DNA from: Streptomyces sp. NRRL WC-3605
Lineage (GTDB): Bacteria; Actinomycetota; Actinomycetes; Streptomycetales; Streptomycetaceae
NCBI RefSeq assembly: GCF_001509795.1
Contig: NZ_LLZN01000047.1
Coordinates: forward strand, 46,407 to 110,406
Direction: 5' to 3'
Length of the DNA: 64,000 nucleotides
The stretch's first letter is position 1. Each line of letters opens with the position of its first letter. Of this stretch, positions 41,993 through 51,911 are shown one piece after another. Under the pieces are notes generated by a model. The model was not told the origin of the DNA. It did not search any database and saw nothing but the letters and a program-made list of their open reading frames with translations. The position numbers and the translations under genes were made by a program.

Positions 41993-42919
41993 GTGCTGGG
42001 TCCCGTGATTCTCGCCGCGTCTCGCAGCGACCGGATGCGACGCCTGATCTCGGCGGCCCCGGTGACGAAGCAGGTCGTCGACCGGTTCATCCCCGGCGAG
42101 ACCGTCGACGAGATCGTGCCGATCGTCCAGGAGCTCACCGGCAAGGGCCTGGAGCTGACCATGGACGTCGTCGGCGAGGACATCACCCGCCCCGAGCAGG
42201 CCGCCGCCGCCCGGGACGCCTATCTGCGCCTCATCGACCGGGTCAAGGACCTGGAGCTCGGCGAGCGCGTCGAGATGTCCGTGAAGCTCTCCATGTTCGG
42301 CCAGGCGCTCGAAGACGGCCACGAGCTCGCCCTGGCCAACGTCCGCCCCGTCGTCGAGGCCGCCGCCGCCATCGGCACGACGGTCACACTGGACGCGGAG
42401 GACCACACCACCCTCGACTCGATGTTCGCCATCCACGAGGAGCTGCGGAAGGACTTCCCGGGGACCGGCTGCGTCATCCAGGCCTACCTGTTCCGCACCG
42501 AGGACGACGCCCGCCGCCTCGCCGCGAACGGCAGCCGGGTGCGCCTGGTCAAGGGCGCCTACAAGGAGCCCGCCGAGGTCGCCTTCCAGCGCAAGCAGGA
42601 CATCGACAAGGCGTACGTCCGGATCCTGCGGATCCTGATGGAGGGCACCGGGTACCCGATGATCGGCTCCCACGACCCGCGACTGATCTCCATCGGACAG
42701 GAGCTCGCCCGGCGCGCGGGGCGCAAACTGGACGAGTACGAGTTCCAGATGCTGTACGGCATCCGCGGCGACGAGCACCTGCGGCTGGCCGCGGAGGGCC
42801 ACCGCATGCGCGTCTACACGGCCTACGGCACCGACTGGTACGGCTACTTCATGCGGCGGCTCGCGGAGAAGCCCGCCAACCTGCGGTTCTTCGTCCGCTC
42901 CATGGTCAGCAAGGGCTGA
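41993..42919 (+). CDS. Proline dehydrogenase (monofunctional)
   Basis: A 308-residue FAD enzyme oxidising proline to pyrroline-5-carboxylate at the membrane. The barrel motifs match PutA-type proline dehydrogenases: LTMDVVGEDITRPEQA, MSVKLSMFGQ, VTLDAEDHTTLDSM, GCVIQAYLFRTEDDARRLAANGSRVRLVKGAYKEP, MIGSHDPRLI, EYEFQMLYGIRGDEHLRLAAEGHRMRVYTAYGTDWYGYFMRRLAEKPANL. The GTG at 41993 has GGAGGTG 4 bases upstream. It lies 77 bases before the P5C dehydrogenase gene, the same operon. Confidence 0.95.
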   Translation: MLGPVILAASRSDRMRRLISAAPVTKQVVDRFIPGETVDEIVPIVQELTGKGLELTMDVVGEDITRPEQAAAARDAYLRLIDRVKDLELGERVEMSVKLSMFGQALEDGHELALANVRPVVEAAAAIGTTVTLDAEDHTTLDSMFAIHEELRKDFPGTGCVIQAYLFRTEDDARRLAANGSRVRLVKGAYKEPAEVAFQRKQDIDKAYVRILRILMEGTGYPMIGSHDPRLISIGQELARRAGRKLDEYEFQMLYGIRGDEHLRLAAEGHRMRVYTAYGTDWYGYFMRRLAEKPANLRFFVRSMVSKG

Positions 42920-42996
42920 GCCACCGCACCGCGGCCCCACCCCCGGCCCCTGCACAACGGCTCGATATACACGCTCAGTAAGGAGTTACGGAACCC

Positions 42997-44628
<1,632 letters not shown>

Positions 44629-44646
44629 CCGTCCGAGGTGCGTGAC

Positions 44647-44677
44647 GAGGGGCCGGGCGCCATGCGCCCGGCCCCTT
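44647..44677 (+). terminator. Terminator after pruA
   Basis: A perfect stem of GGGGCCGGGCGC (44649-44660) with 44664-44675, flanked by GA/TC pairs. Confidence 0.8.
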
Positions 44678-44692
44678 CGCGTCTCCGTCCCG

Positions 44693-44899
44693 CTAGCCGG
44701 GCATCTCCGTGCGCTCCCACCACTCGTACACCGGCAGATCCCCCTGCGGTGTGTCCGTGCGGCGCGAGGTCGGCCGGAAGTGCTCGTAGCCGCCTCGCAG
44801 TTCGACTTTCACGTCCGGGCCGGGGGACGGGGCCGGGACGATGCGGTCGGGCAGATCGTCCGGGCCGCCTTCCAGGAACACCTTCGCCGTGTCGTTCAT
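44693..44899 (-). CDS. DUF5988 family small protein
   Basis: A 68-residue protein: MNDTAKVFLEGGPDDLPDRI, then VKVELRGGYEHFRPTSR and a C-terminal LPVYEWWERTEMPG. The pattern L-x-GGP-x-DLP-x-R plus YEHF...YEWWxRTEIxE is the DUF5988 family, found mainly in Streptomyces. Function unknown. It converges with pruA beyond the terminator. Confidence 0.75.
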   Translation of the reverse strand: MNDTAKVFLEGGPDDLPDRIVPAPSPGPDVKVELRGGYEHFRPTSRRTDTPQGDLPVYEWWERTEMPG

Positions 44900-45235
44900 G
44901 CACCCAGCGTTCCCCGGGGCGCGGCGCCACCCCCCGGACCGCCCGGAGGATCAGCCCTCTGGCTGACGTGCTCTGCCGGGCGGACCAGGAAATCGCAGCT
45001 CAGCGCGGTGTGGCCCGATTCGCCGTCTCAGATAGTAGGAAGTCCGAGTAATTGTGGAGACAGACGCGCCCGGCTCCCTTAGCTTTGTAGGAGCCGAACG
45101 TCTCGCTCGATCAAGCGAATGGCGGTCGTGAGCCGGGCCCCGTGCAGGCAACCCCTGCGGCACCGCTCCCCGCCCCTTCCGGCGTCTCGTAACCCCTCCC
45201 CGCACTCCCGTGCTTGCCGAAGGAGTCGATTTCCC
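44900..45235. other. 336-base intergenic region with promoter-like elements, no gene seen
   Basis: It separates DUF5988 from the 46-aa gene. The stretch 45029-45090 is markedly more AT-rich than its surroundings (GATAGTAGGAAGTCCGAGTA, TTGTGG at 45052, TAGCTTT at 45080) and probably contains the promoter of the small gene, but no standard -35/-10 spacing could be fixed. No open frame with normal codon bias is present. Confidence 0.4.
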
Positions 45236-45376
45236 ATGGCCGAGACGACCGCCCGCCGTCGAGTCCGTCACCTCTCCCGCACCAGCGACAGCGACCGCAA
45301 GAACGCCGCGGCCGCCCTCCAGCGCGCCCTCGACCGCAGGGACAACGGCGGCGCCACCGGCCACCAGGCCGCCTAG
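45236..45376 (+). CDS. Small basic conserved protein (46 aa)
   Basis: Encodes MAETTARRRVRHLSRTSDSD and then a Lys/Ala/Leu-rich helix (RKNAAAALQRALDRRDNGG) ending QAA. A strong ribosome binding site AAGGAG lies 9 bases before the ATG. The long AT-richer promoter region and normal codon bias support a real gene. The role is unknown. It lies upstream of leuB, separated by the inverted repeat at 45385-45421. Confidence 0.65.
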   Translation: MAETTARRRVRHLSRTSDSDRKNAAAALQRALDRRDNGGATGHQAA

Positions 45377-45384
45377 GGGGTGTC

Positions 45385-45421
45385 TGACACGCGTTGTCCG
45401 TATGGCGGACAGCGTGTGTCA
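45385..45421. promoter_or_regulatory. Operator-like inverted repeat upstream of leuB
   Basis: Arms at 45385-45400 (TGACACGCGTTGTCCG) and 45406-45421 match at 14 of 16 positions around the spacer TATGG. The right arm reaches the -35 position of the TAGGGT promoter at 45439-45444, so a bound regulator would control leuB. An IclR-type leucine regulator (NdgR/LtbR family) is a plausible partner, by inference. Confidence 0.6.
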
Positions 45422-45438
45422 TCCCATGGGACGAGCAG

Positions 45439-45444
45439 TAGGGT
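45439..45444 (+). promoter_or_regulatory. -10 hexamer TAGGGT of leuB, leaderless start
   Basis: TAGGGT ends 6 bases before the ATG at 45451. No ribosome binding site. Confidence 0.5.
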
Positions 45445-45450
45445 GCCGAC

Positions 45451-46494
45451 ATGTCTCGCAGCATCGATCTCGCAGTGATCCCCGGTGACGGCATCGGCCA
45501 GGAGGTCGTGGCCGAAGGCCTGAAGGTCCTCTCCGCCGTCCTCCCGCAGGATGTGAAGCTGGAGACCAAGGAGTACGACTTCGGCGCCCGGCGCTACCAC
45601 GCCACCGGTGAGACCCTCACCGACGCCGACCTCGACGCCCTCAAGGGTCACGACGCCATCCTGCTCGGCGCGATCGGCGACCCGTCCGTGCCGTCCGGCG
45701 TGCTGGAGCGCGGCTTCCTGCTGAAGCTCCGCTTCGCCTTCGACCACCACGTCAACCTGCGTCCCTCGAAGCTGCTTCCGGGCGTGGCCACCCCGCTCGC
45801 CGGTGAGCCGAGCATCGACTTCGTCGTGGTCCGCGAGGGCACCGAGGGCCCGTACACCGGCAACGGCGGCACCATCCGCAAGGGCACCGAGCACGAGGTC
45901 GCCACCGAGGTCTCCGTCAACACGGCCTTCGGTGTCGAGCGTGTCGTCCGGGACGCCTTCGCCCGCGCCCAGGCCCGGCCGCGCAAGAAGCTCGCGCTGA
46001 TCCACAAGAACAACGTGCTGACCTTCGCCGGTCACCTGTGGACCGACGTCTTCAACAAGGTGGCCGAGGAGTTCCCCGAGGTCACCACCGAGTACATGCA
46101 CGTCGACGCGGCCACCATCTACCTGGTGACCCAGCCCGAGCGGTTCGACGTGATCGTCACCGACAACCTCTTCGGCGACATCATCACCGACCTCGCCGCG
46201 GCCGTCTCCGGCGGAATCGGCGTCGCCGCGAGCGGGAACATCAACCCCTCCGGCGCGTACCCCTCGATGTTCGAGCCGGTCCACGGTTCCGCGCCCGACA
46301 TCGCCGGCCAGGGCAAGGCCGACCCCACCGCCACGGTCCTGTCCGTCGCCCTGCTCCTGCGCCACCTCGGCTACGAGGCCGAAGCCGCCCGGATCGACGA
46401 GGCGGTCTCCGCCGACCTGGCCGACCGCACCGGCAAGCCCGCGCGCAGCACGTCGGAGATCGGCGACGCGCTGGCCGTACGAGTAGCCGGCTGA
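45451..46494 (+). CDS. leuB: 3-isopropylmalate dehydrogenase
   Basis: A 347-residue NAD enzyme of leucine synthesis. It begins [26 protein letters not shown] and shows the substrate-contact region [29 protein letters not shown] and [15 protein letters not shown]. The catalytic Tyr/Lys region is followed by [31 protein letters not shown] (Mg and NAD binding) and [26 protein letters not shown]. The length is the short actinobacterial form. Control is probably through the inverted repeat at 45385-45421. It is followed by a terminator. Confidence 0.95.
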   Translation: MSRSIDLAVIPGDGIGQEVVAEGLKVLSAVLPQDVKLETKEYDFGARRYHATGETLTDADLDALKGHDAILLGAIGDPSVPSGVLERGFLLKLRFAFDHHVNLRPSKLLPGVATPLAGEPSIDFVVVREGTEGPYTGNGGTIRKGTEHEVATEVSVNTAFGVERVVRDAFARAQARPRKKLALIHKNNVLTFAGHLWTDVFNKVAEEFPEVTTEYMHVDAATIYLVTQPERFDVIVTDNLFGDIITDLAAAVSGGIGVAASGNINPSGAYPSMFEPVHGSAPDIAGQGKADPTATVLSVALLLRHLGYEAEAARIDEAVSADLADRTGKPARSTSEIGDALAVRVAG

Positions 46495-46515
46495 CCCGCG
46501 CCGCTCGCACACCTC

Positions 46516-46549
46516 GAAGCCGCCGGGTCACATCGCACCCGGCGGCTTC
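46516..46549 (+). terminator. Terminator after leuB
   Basis: A perfect 13-base stem, GAAGCCGCCGGGT (46516-46528) with 46537-46549. Confidence 0.8.
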
Positions 46550-46644
46550 CGCATGTCCGCCGCCGGGTGACACCATCGACCCCTGGGTCGCACTCCACGC
46601 CGATCACACCGAACAGGCCGATTTCGTCCACGGCTCGCTCTTGC

Positions 46645-46650
46645 GATAAT
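46645..46650 (+). promoter_or_regulatory. Candidate -10 (GATAAT) upstream of ilvE
   Basis: GATAAT is the best -10-like hexamer in the 266-base gap, with a poor -35 (TTTCGT at 46622-46627, 17 bases). It would give a leader of about 105 bases. Confidence 0.35.
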
Positions 46651-46760
46651 CGAACAAGGAGCCGCGGAATGAGGGAATGCTCGGACGTCCTAGCACTGGC
46701 CACGGGCAGTACAGGCGTGAGCGCGGCCCGTCACACACAACCGGTGAAGGACAACCACTC

Positions 46761-47849
46761 ATGACGACGCCCACGATCGAGCTCAAGCCCTCCGCCAGCC
46801 CGCTCTCCTCCGCCGAGCGCGACGCCATCCTGACCAACCCGGGATTCGGCCGCCACTTCACCGACCACATGGTGACCATCAAGTGGACCGAGGGCCGCGG
46901 CTGGCACGACGGGCAGCTCGTGCCGTACGCGCCGCTCTCCCTGGACCCGGCGACCATGGTCCTGCACTACGCGCAGGAGATCTTCGAGGGCCTCAAGGCG
47001 TACCGCCGGCCCGACGGGACCGTCGCCACCTTCCGTCCCGAGAAGAACGCCGAGCGCTTCCAGCGCTCGGCCCGCCGGCTCGGCATGCCCGAGCTTCCGG
47101 TCGAGACGTTCATCGAGGCGTGCGACGCGCTGGTGAAGCAGGACCAGGCGTGGGTCCCCGCGCACGGCGGCGAGGAGTCCCTGTACCTGCGCCCGTTCAT
47201 GTTCGCCACCGAGGTCGGCCTGGGCGTCAAGCCCGCCGGCGAGTACCTGTTCATCGTCATCGCCTCACCGGCCGGCGCCTACTTCCCGGGCGGCGTCAAG
47301 CCGGTGTCGATCTGGGTCTCCGAGGACCACGTCCGCGCGGTGCCCGGCGGCATGGGCGACGCCAAGACCGGCGGCAACTACGCGGCCTCCCTGCTGGCCC
47401 AGGCCGAGGCGGCCGCTGAGGGCTGCGCCCAGGTCTGCTACCTCGACGCGGTCGAGCGCAAGTGGGTCGAGGAACTCGGCGGCATGAACCTGTACTTCGT
47501 CTACGGCGACCGGATCGTCACCCCGTCCCTCACCGGCTCCATCCTGGAGGGCGTCACCCGTGACTCCCTGCTCCAGGTCGCCCGCGACCTCGGCTACACG
47601 GCGGAGGAGGGCCGGGTCTCCGTCGACCAGTGGCAGCGCGACTCGGAGAACGGCAGCCTCACCGAGGTCTTCGCCTGCGGCACCGCCGCGGTGATCACCC
47701 CCGTCGGCACCGTCAAGCGCACCGGCGCCCAGTGGCAGCAGAGCGGGGGCGAACCCGGCGAGGTGACGCTGAAGCTGCGCCAGGCCCTCCTCGACATCCA
47801 GCGCGGCACGGCCGAGGACCGGCACGGCTGGATGCACAAGCTCGCCTAG
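46761..47849 (+). CDS. ilvE: Branched-chain amino acid aminotransferase
   Basis: A 362-residue fold-type IV PLP enzyme that makes Val, Leu and Ile from their 2-keto acids. Landmarks are [55 protein letters not shown], the PLP lysine in [46 protein letters not shown] and [14 protein letters not shown]. Length is normal. Its stop codon TAG is formed at the boundary of a palindromic MITE-like element, so the 3' end of the gene coincides with that element. Confidence 0.95.
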   Translation: MTTPTIELKPSASPLSSAERDAILTNPGFGRHFTDHMVTIKWTEGRGWHDGQLVPYAPLSLDPATMVLHYAQEIFEGLKAYRRPDGTVATFRPEKNAERFQRSARRLGMPELPVETFIEACDALVKQDQAWVPAHGGEESLYLRPFMFATEVGLGVKPAGEYLFIVIASPAGAYFPGGVKPVSIWVSEDHVRAVPGGMGDAKTGGNYAASLLAQAEAAAEGCAQVCYLDAVERKWVEELGGMNLYFVYGDRIVTPSLTGSILEGVTRDSLLQVARDLGYTAEEGRVSVDQWQRDSENGSLTEVFACGTAAVITPVGTVKRTGAQWQQSGGEPGEVTLKLRQALLDIQRGTAEDRHGWMHKLA

Positions 47850-47929
47850 GGTCTTTCGTTCGGGTCAGGCCGGATCAGGGCGCGGCACCAGACCCCGCGA
47901 GCCCGGCAGGACCCAAACGAGAGGCCCTA
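47847..47929. mobile_element. Short MITE-like palindromic element joining two stop codons
   Basis: The 20-base arms at 47847-47866 and 47910-47929 match at 17 positions, with a 43-base GC-rich centre. TA dinucleotides lie at both boundaries (47847-47848 and 47928-47929). The left TA plus the first G is the ilvE stop codon, and the right boundary is the stop codon of the convergent permease gene. From memory, similar GGGTCTTTCGTTTGG-type repeats recur in Streptomyces genomes. It may also act as a two-way terminator. Confidence 0.6.
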
Positions 47930-49378
47930 CCCCTCGGACGGGACCCTCACGGCCGCCGCGGACCTCGAGTCCACGGCGGCCGCCCCGTCGGCGTTCGCGC
48001 TGCCGCCACCGGTCAGCAGCGCGTACGCCACGCCCCCGACCAGCCCCGACAGCAGGAAGCTGCAGTCCACCCCGCCGGTCAGGCCCAGCAGCGGCCCCTC
48101 ATACGTGGGCAGGGCGACCGCCAGCACGCCCACGACCGCGCCGAGCGCCCAGGACACCGTCGCCCGTACGTTCCAGCCGGCCCGGTACCAGTAGATCCCG
48201 CCCCGCGCCCGGCGGTTGAACACCTGGAGCGCCTCGGCGTCGTACACGCCCCGGCAACGGACGAAGCCGATGAGGGTGATCACCGCCCACGGCGTCCCGA
48301 TCGCCGTCAGCAGCAGTACGAACGAGGTCATGGCGTCCTGGGTGCTGGAGGCGTAGTGACCGGCGAAGACGCACACGGTGGCGACCACGGCGACCGCGTA
48401 CGTGGCCGTCGCCCGGGAGGCGCGCGGCAGGATCGCGTCCAGGTCCAGTCCCATGGAGTAGAGCATCAGGCCCGCGTTGCCGACCGAGCCGGCCGAGGCC
48501 GCCAGCAGCAGCGGCAGCAGGTACCAGCCGGGAGAGGCGTCGACCAGCGGCCCGGCGTAGTCGAGGGCCGCGCGCGCCGCGTACGCCGTGAAGGTCCCGA
48601 AGAGCTGCGGCACCAGCAGGCCCAGGATCAGGCCGAGCCAGGTCGCGTGCAGCACCCGGCGCGCGGAGTGGCGGGCCGGTGAGATGTAGCGGGTGTAGTC
48701 GCCGAGCAGGGTGATGAAGGCGATCGGCCCCGACAGGCCGGCCGCGACCGCCGCCAGCAGCCACGTCGGCCAGAAGCCGCCCAGCAGATAGCCGCCCGCC
48801 TCCGGCAGCGCGGCCGTCGTGAAGTGCGGGGCGTAGGCGACCACGCCGAGGACCAGCAGGGCCGTCATGCCGAACGCGAGGACACGGGACATGGCGAGCA
48901 GCACGCGGTAGCCGTACACCGCGCCCGCGACGGTCGCGGCGGCCAGCAGCGCGTAGATCACGCCGTACGAGACGTCGTTCGCCGGCACGCCGGTCAGGCG
49001 GCCGAGGACGCCGATCATCACGTCGCCGCCGATCCACACGGTGAGCGCGGAGTACCCGAGCGCCAGCAGCAGTCCGACCACCGACCCGACCAGGCGGCCG
49101 CGCACCCCGAACTGGGCGCCGGAGGAGGTCGACAGGTTGGTCGCCGTGCGCAGCGAGACGAGGGCCAGCGGGGCGGTGAGGGCCGTGCCGGCCAGGGTGC
49201 CGAGCACGATCGAGCTGACCGAGGCCCACCAGCCGAGTCCGAAGGACGGGGGCAGCCAGCCGAAGACGATCACGCCGAGGCAGAGGTTCGATCCGAGCAG
49301 GATCGAGACGAGGTCCTTCGGCCCACTGGTGCGTTCCTCCTCCGGGATGGTGTCGACTCCGCGCTGTTCCCTCGGCAT
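47927..49378 (-). CDS. NCS1-type nucleobase/cation permease
   Basis: A 483-residue membrane protein with about 12 hydrophobic segments. The N-terminal PKDLVSILLGSNLCLGVIVFGWLPPSFGLGWWASVSSIVLGTLAG, the SLRTATNLSTSSGAQFGVRGRLVGS segment, and FITLLGDYTRYISP are typical of the cytosine/purine/allantoin permease (NCS1) family. It is divergent from the urease-like genes, with paired palindromes in the shared promoter. I infer uptake of the nitrogen compound handled by that cluster. Substrates cannot be read from sequence. Confidence 0.85.
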   Translation of the reverse strand: MPREQRGVDTIPEEERTSGPKDLVSILLGSNLCLGVIVFGWLPPSFGLGWWASVSSIVLGTLAGTALTAPLALVSLRTATNLSTSSGAQFGVRGRLVGSVVGLLLALGYSALTVWIGGDVMIGVLGRLTGVPANDVSYGVIYALLAAATVAGAVYGYRVLLAMSRVLAFGMTALLVLGVVAYAPHFTTAALPEAGGYLLGGFWPTWLLAAVAAGLSGPIAFITLLGDYTRYISPARHSARRVLHATWLGLILGLLVPQLFGTFTAYAARAALDYAGPLVDASPGWYLLPLLLAASAGSVGNAGLMLYSMGLDLDAILPRASRATATYAVAVVATVCVFAGHYASSTQDAMTSFVLLLTAIGTPWAVITLIGFVRCRGVYDAEALQVFNRRARGGIYWYRAGWNVRATVSWALGAVVGVLAVALPTYEGPLLGLTGGVDCSFLLSGLVGGVAYALLTGGGSANADGAAAVDSRSAAAVRVPSEG

Positions 49379-49394
49379 GGCTGATCTCCCTCAG

Positions 49395-49481
49395 TTAGAG
49401 TGGCGTTCAATCTGAGGGAGGAGCACTCGTCCCGTCAACCCTTGGATTGCAGGCAATCCGATGTTTAGAGTGTCGGTCTAA
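49395..49481. promoter_or_regulatory. Paired palindromic operators between permease and urease-like genes
   Basis: TTAGAGTGTCGGTCTAA (49465-49481) is a perfect TTAGA/TCTAA palindrome. TTAGAGTGGCGTTCAAT (49395-49411) is a related copy 70 bases away, adjacent to the permease start. A different perfect palindrome, GGATTGC-AG-GCAATCC, lies between them (49444-49459). This is consistent with control by the cluster's TetR regulator. Confidence 0.55.
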
Positions 49482-49509
49482 CATTCGTCCGGCGAGGAGA
49501 GGTCGCGGC

Positions 49510-50205
49510 ATGAGACTGACGCCCACGGAACGTGACCGGCTGCTGCTCTTCGGCGCCGCGGAGCTGGCGCGGGCCCGCCGCGCCCGCGGACTGCGCCTGA
49601 ACGTCCCCGAGGCGACCGCGATCATCGCGGACACGGTGTGCGAGGCCGCCCGCGACGGCGCCCGGCTCGCCGAGGCGGTCGAGCGGGCCCGCTCCGTGCT
49701 CGGCCCGGACGACGTGCTGCCCGGCGTCGCGGACGTCGTCACCGAGGTGCACGTCGAGGCCGTCTTCGACGACGGCTCCCGGCTCGCGGTGGTCACCGCC
49801 CCGATCGGCGGCGGCCTCGGCGACCGCGCCCCCGGCGCCCTGCTGCCCGGGCCCGGATACGAGGAACCCGCGCCCGCCCTGCGGCTGACGGTCACCAACA
49901 CCGCCGACGTGCCGGTCTCCGTCACCTCCCACTTCCACTTCTTCGAGGCCAACCCGCGCCTCGACTTCCCCCGCGCGCGGGCCTACGGGATGCGGCTCGC
50001 CGTACCCGCCGGGTCCTCCGTCCGCTTCGGGCCGGGGGAGAGCGCCGAGGTCGGCCTGGTTCCCCTCGGCGGTGACCGGATCGCCATCGGCTTCGCCGGC
50101 CTCGTCGACGGGCCGCTGGACGCGCCCGGCGCCCGCGAGGAGGCCGTGCGCCGCGCCGCCGCCTGCGGCTACCTGGGCGTGCACGAGAAGGAGGCCGGCC
50201 GATGA
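49510..50205 (+). CDS. Fused urease gamma/beta subunit homologue
   Basis: A 231-residue protein. Residues 1-100 resemble urease gamma (UreA): MRLTPTERDRLLLFGAAELARARRARGLRLNVPEATAIIADTVCEAARDG. Residues ~125-231 resemble urease beta (UreB): LTVTNTADVPVSVTSHFHFFEANPRLDFPRARAYGMRLAVPAGSSVRFGPGE, then LVPLGGDRIAIGFAGLVDG. The fusion is known in some actinobacteria. The adjacent alpha subunit homologue overlaps by four bases (ATGA), so the two are translationally coupled. No UreD/E/F/G genes lie nearby, so nickel loading would need proteins encoded elsewhere. Confidence 0.85.
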   Translation: MRLTPTERDRLLLFGAAELARARRARGLRLNVPEATAIIADTVCEAARDGARLAEAVERARSVLGPDDVLPGVADVVTEVHVEAVFDDGSRLAVVTAPIGGGLGDRAPGALLPGPGYEEPAPALRLTVTNTADVPVSVTSHFHFFEANPRLDFPRARAYGMRLAVPAGSSVRFGPGESAEVGLVPLGGDRIAIGFAGLVDGPLDAPGAREEAVRRAAACGYLGVHEKEAGR

Positions 50206-51911
50206 GCCGTCCCGGAGGACACCCCGCAGAGGCCCGCCACCTCACCCCGCACGAGTACGCCGCCACCCACGGCCCCCGCGCCGGCGACCGCGTCCGGCTC
50301 GGCGACTCGGGGCTGACCGTCCGCGTCGAGTCCGACTCCCAGCGCCCCGGCGACGAGTTCCTCGCCGGTTTCGGCAAGACCGCCCGGGACGGACTGCACC
50401 TCAAGGCCGCGTCGGTCCGGGAGACGTGCGACGTCGTCATCAGCAACGTCGTGGTCGTCGACGCCGTCCTCGGCATCCGCAAGGTGTCCATCGGCATCCG
50501 GCAGGGGCGCATCAGCGCCATCGGGCGGGCCGGCAACCCGGACACCCTCGACGGGGTCGACGTCGTCGTCGGTACCGGCACGTCGATCGTCTCCGGCGAA
50601 GGGCTGATCGCCACCGCCGGCGCCGTCGACACCCATGTCCACCTGCTGTCGCCGCGCGTCATGGAGGCGTCGCTCGCCTCCGGCGTCACCACGATCATCG
50701 GCCAGGAGTTCGGACCGGTGTGGGGTGTCGGCGTCAACTCGCCCTGGGCGCTGCGGCACGCGTTCGGCGCCTTCGACGCCTGGCCCGTCAACATCGGCTT
50801 CCTCGCCCGGGGTTCGTCCTCCCACGAGGCCCCACTCGTCGAGGCCCTGGCCGAGGGCGGCGCCTCCGGCTTCAAGGTGCACGAGGACATGGGCGCCCAC
50901 ACCCGCGCCCTGGACACCGCGCTGCGCGTCGCCGAGGAGCACGACGTCCAGGTCGCCCTGCACAGCGACGGCCTGAACGAGTGCCTGTCCGTCGAGGACA
51001 CCCTGCGGGTCCTTCAGGGCCGCACCATCCACGCCTTCCACATCGAGGGCTGCGGTGGCGGGCACGTCCCGAACGTACTGAAGATGGCCGGCGTCCCGAA
51101 CGTCATCGGCTCCTCCACCAACCCCACGCTGCCGTTCGGCCGGGACGCCGTGGCCGAGCACTACGGCATGATCGTCTCCGTCCACGACCTCAAGACGGAT
51201 CTGCCCGGCGACGCCGCCATGGCCCGCGACCGCATCCGCGCCGGGACCATGGGCGCCGAGGACGTCCTGCACGACCTGGGTGCCATCGGCATCACCTCGT
51301 CCGACGCACAGGGCATGGGCCGGGCCGGCGAGACCGTCCGGCGCACCCTCGCGATGGCCGGGAAGATGAAGGCCCAGTTCGGGGCACCCGAGGACCACGA
51401 CAACGAGCGCGTCCTGCGCTACATCGCCAAGCTGACGATCAACCCCGCCATCGCCCACGGCCTCGCCCACGAGGTGGGCTCCCTGGAGCCCGGCAAGCTC
51501 GCCGACATCGTGCTGTGGCGGCCCGAGTACTTCGGCGCCAAACCGCAGCTCGTCCTCAAGGCCGGCTTCCCGGCGTACGGGGTGGTCGGCGACCCCAACG
51601 CGGCCACCGACACCTGCGAACCCCTCGTGCTCGGCCCGCAGTTCGGGGCGTACGGCGCCACGCCCGCCGACCTCTCGGTCGCCTTCGTCGCGCAGGCCGC
51701 CCTCGACCAGGGCGGCGACTCGATGCCGACCCGCCGGCGCCGGGTCGCCGTGCGCGGCACCCGGGGCATCGGACCCGCCGACCTGCGCCTGAACACCCGT
51801 GTCGGAGCCGTCGACGTCGACCGGCGCACCGGCCTGGTCACCCTCGACGGGGAGCCGCTGCGCTCGGAGCCCGCCGACTCCGTCTCCCTCAACCGCCTGT
51901 ACTTCCTCTAG
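50202..51911 (+). CDS. Urease alpha subunit homologue, divergent (possible altered substrate)
   Basis: A 569-residue amidohydrolase related to UreC. All six metal-site residues appear conserved by alignment to Klebsiella UreC from memory: H145 and H147 (HVH), K225 (carbamylated Lys in GFKVHED), H254 (ALHSD), H280 (AFHIEG) and D368 (SSDAQ). But the flap VCHH is VSVHDL: the flap cysteine is Val (V327) and the next histidine is kept (H328). The loop normally GGGTGPATGTNATTCTPG is IGQEFGPVWGVGVNSPWAL. These changes suggest a substrate other than urea. The stop codon lies at a MITE-like element. The deiminase gene follows. Confidence 0.8.
   Translation: MSRPGGHPAEARHLTPHEYAATHGPRAGDRVRLGDSGLTVRVESDSQRPGDEFLAGFGKTARDGLHLKAASVRETCDVVISNVVVVDAVLGIRKVSIGIRQGRISAIGRAGNPDTLDGVDVVVGTGTSIVSGEGLIATAGAVDTHVHLLSPRVMEASLASGVTTIIGQEFGPVWGVGVNSPWALRHAFGAFDAWPVNIGFLARGSSSHEAPLVEALAEGGASGFKVHEDMGAHTRALDTALRVAEEHDVQVALHSDGLNECLSVEDTLRVLQGRTIHAFHIEGCGGGHVPNVLKMAGVPNVIGSSTNPTLPFGRDAVAEHYGMIVSVHDLKTDLPGDAAMARDRIRAGTMGAEDVLHDLGAIGITSSDAQGMGRAGETVRRTLAMAGKMKAQFGAPEDHDNERVLRYIAKLTINPAIAHGLAHEVGSLEPGKLADIVLWRPEYFGAKPQLVLKAGFPAYGVVGDPNAATDTCEPLVLGPQFGAYGATPADLSVAFVAQAALDQGGDSMPTRRRRVAVRGTRGIGPADLRLNTRVGAVDVDRRTGLVTLDGEPLRSEPADSVSLNRLYFL

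Noticed and set aside
45373-45384. CTAGGGGGTGTC resembling the tip of the element at 51908-52110
   Set aside because: Only a single 12-13 base end is present and no inverted partner lies before leuB. It may be a relic or chance, so it was not called as an element.
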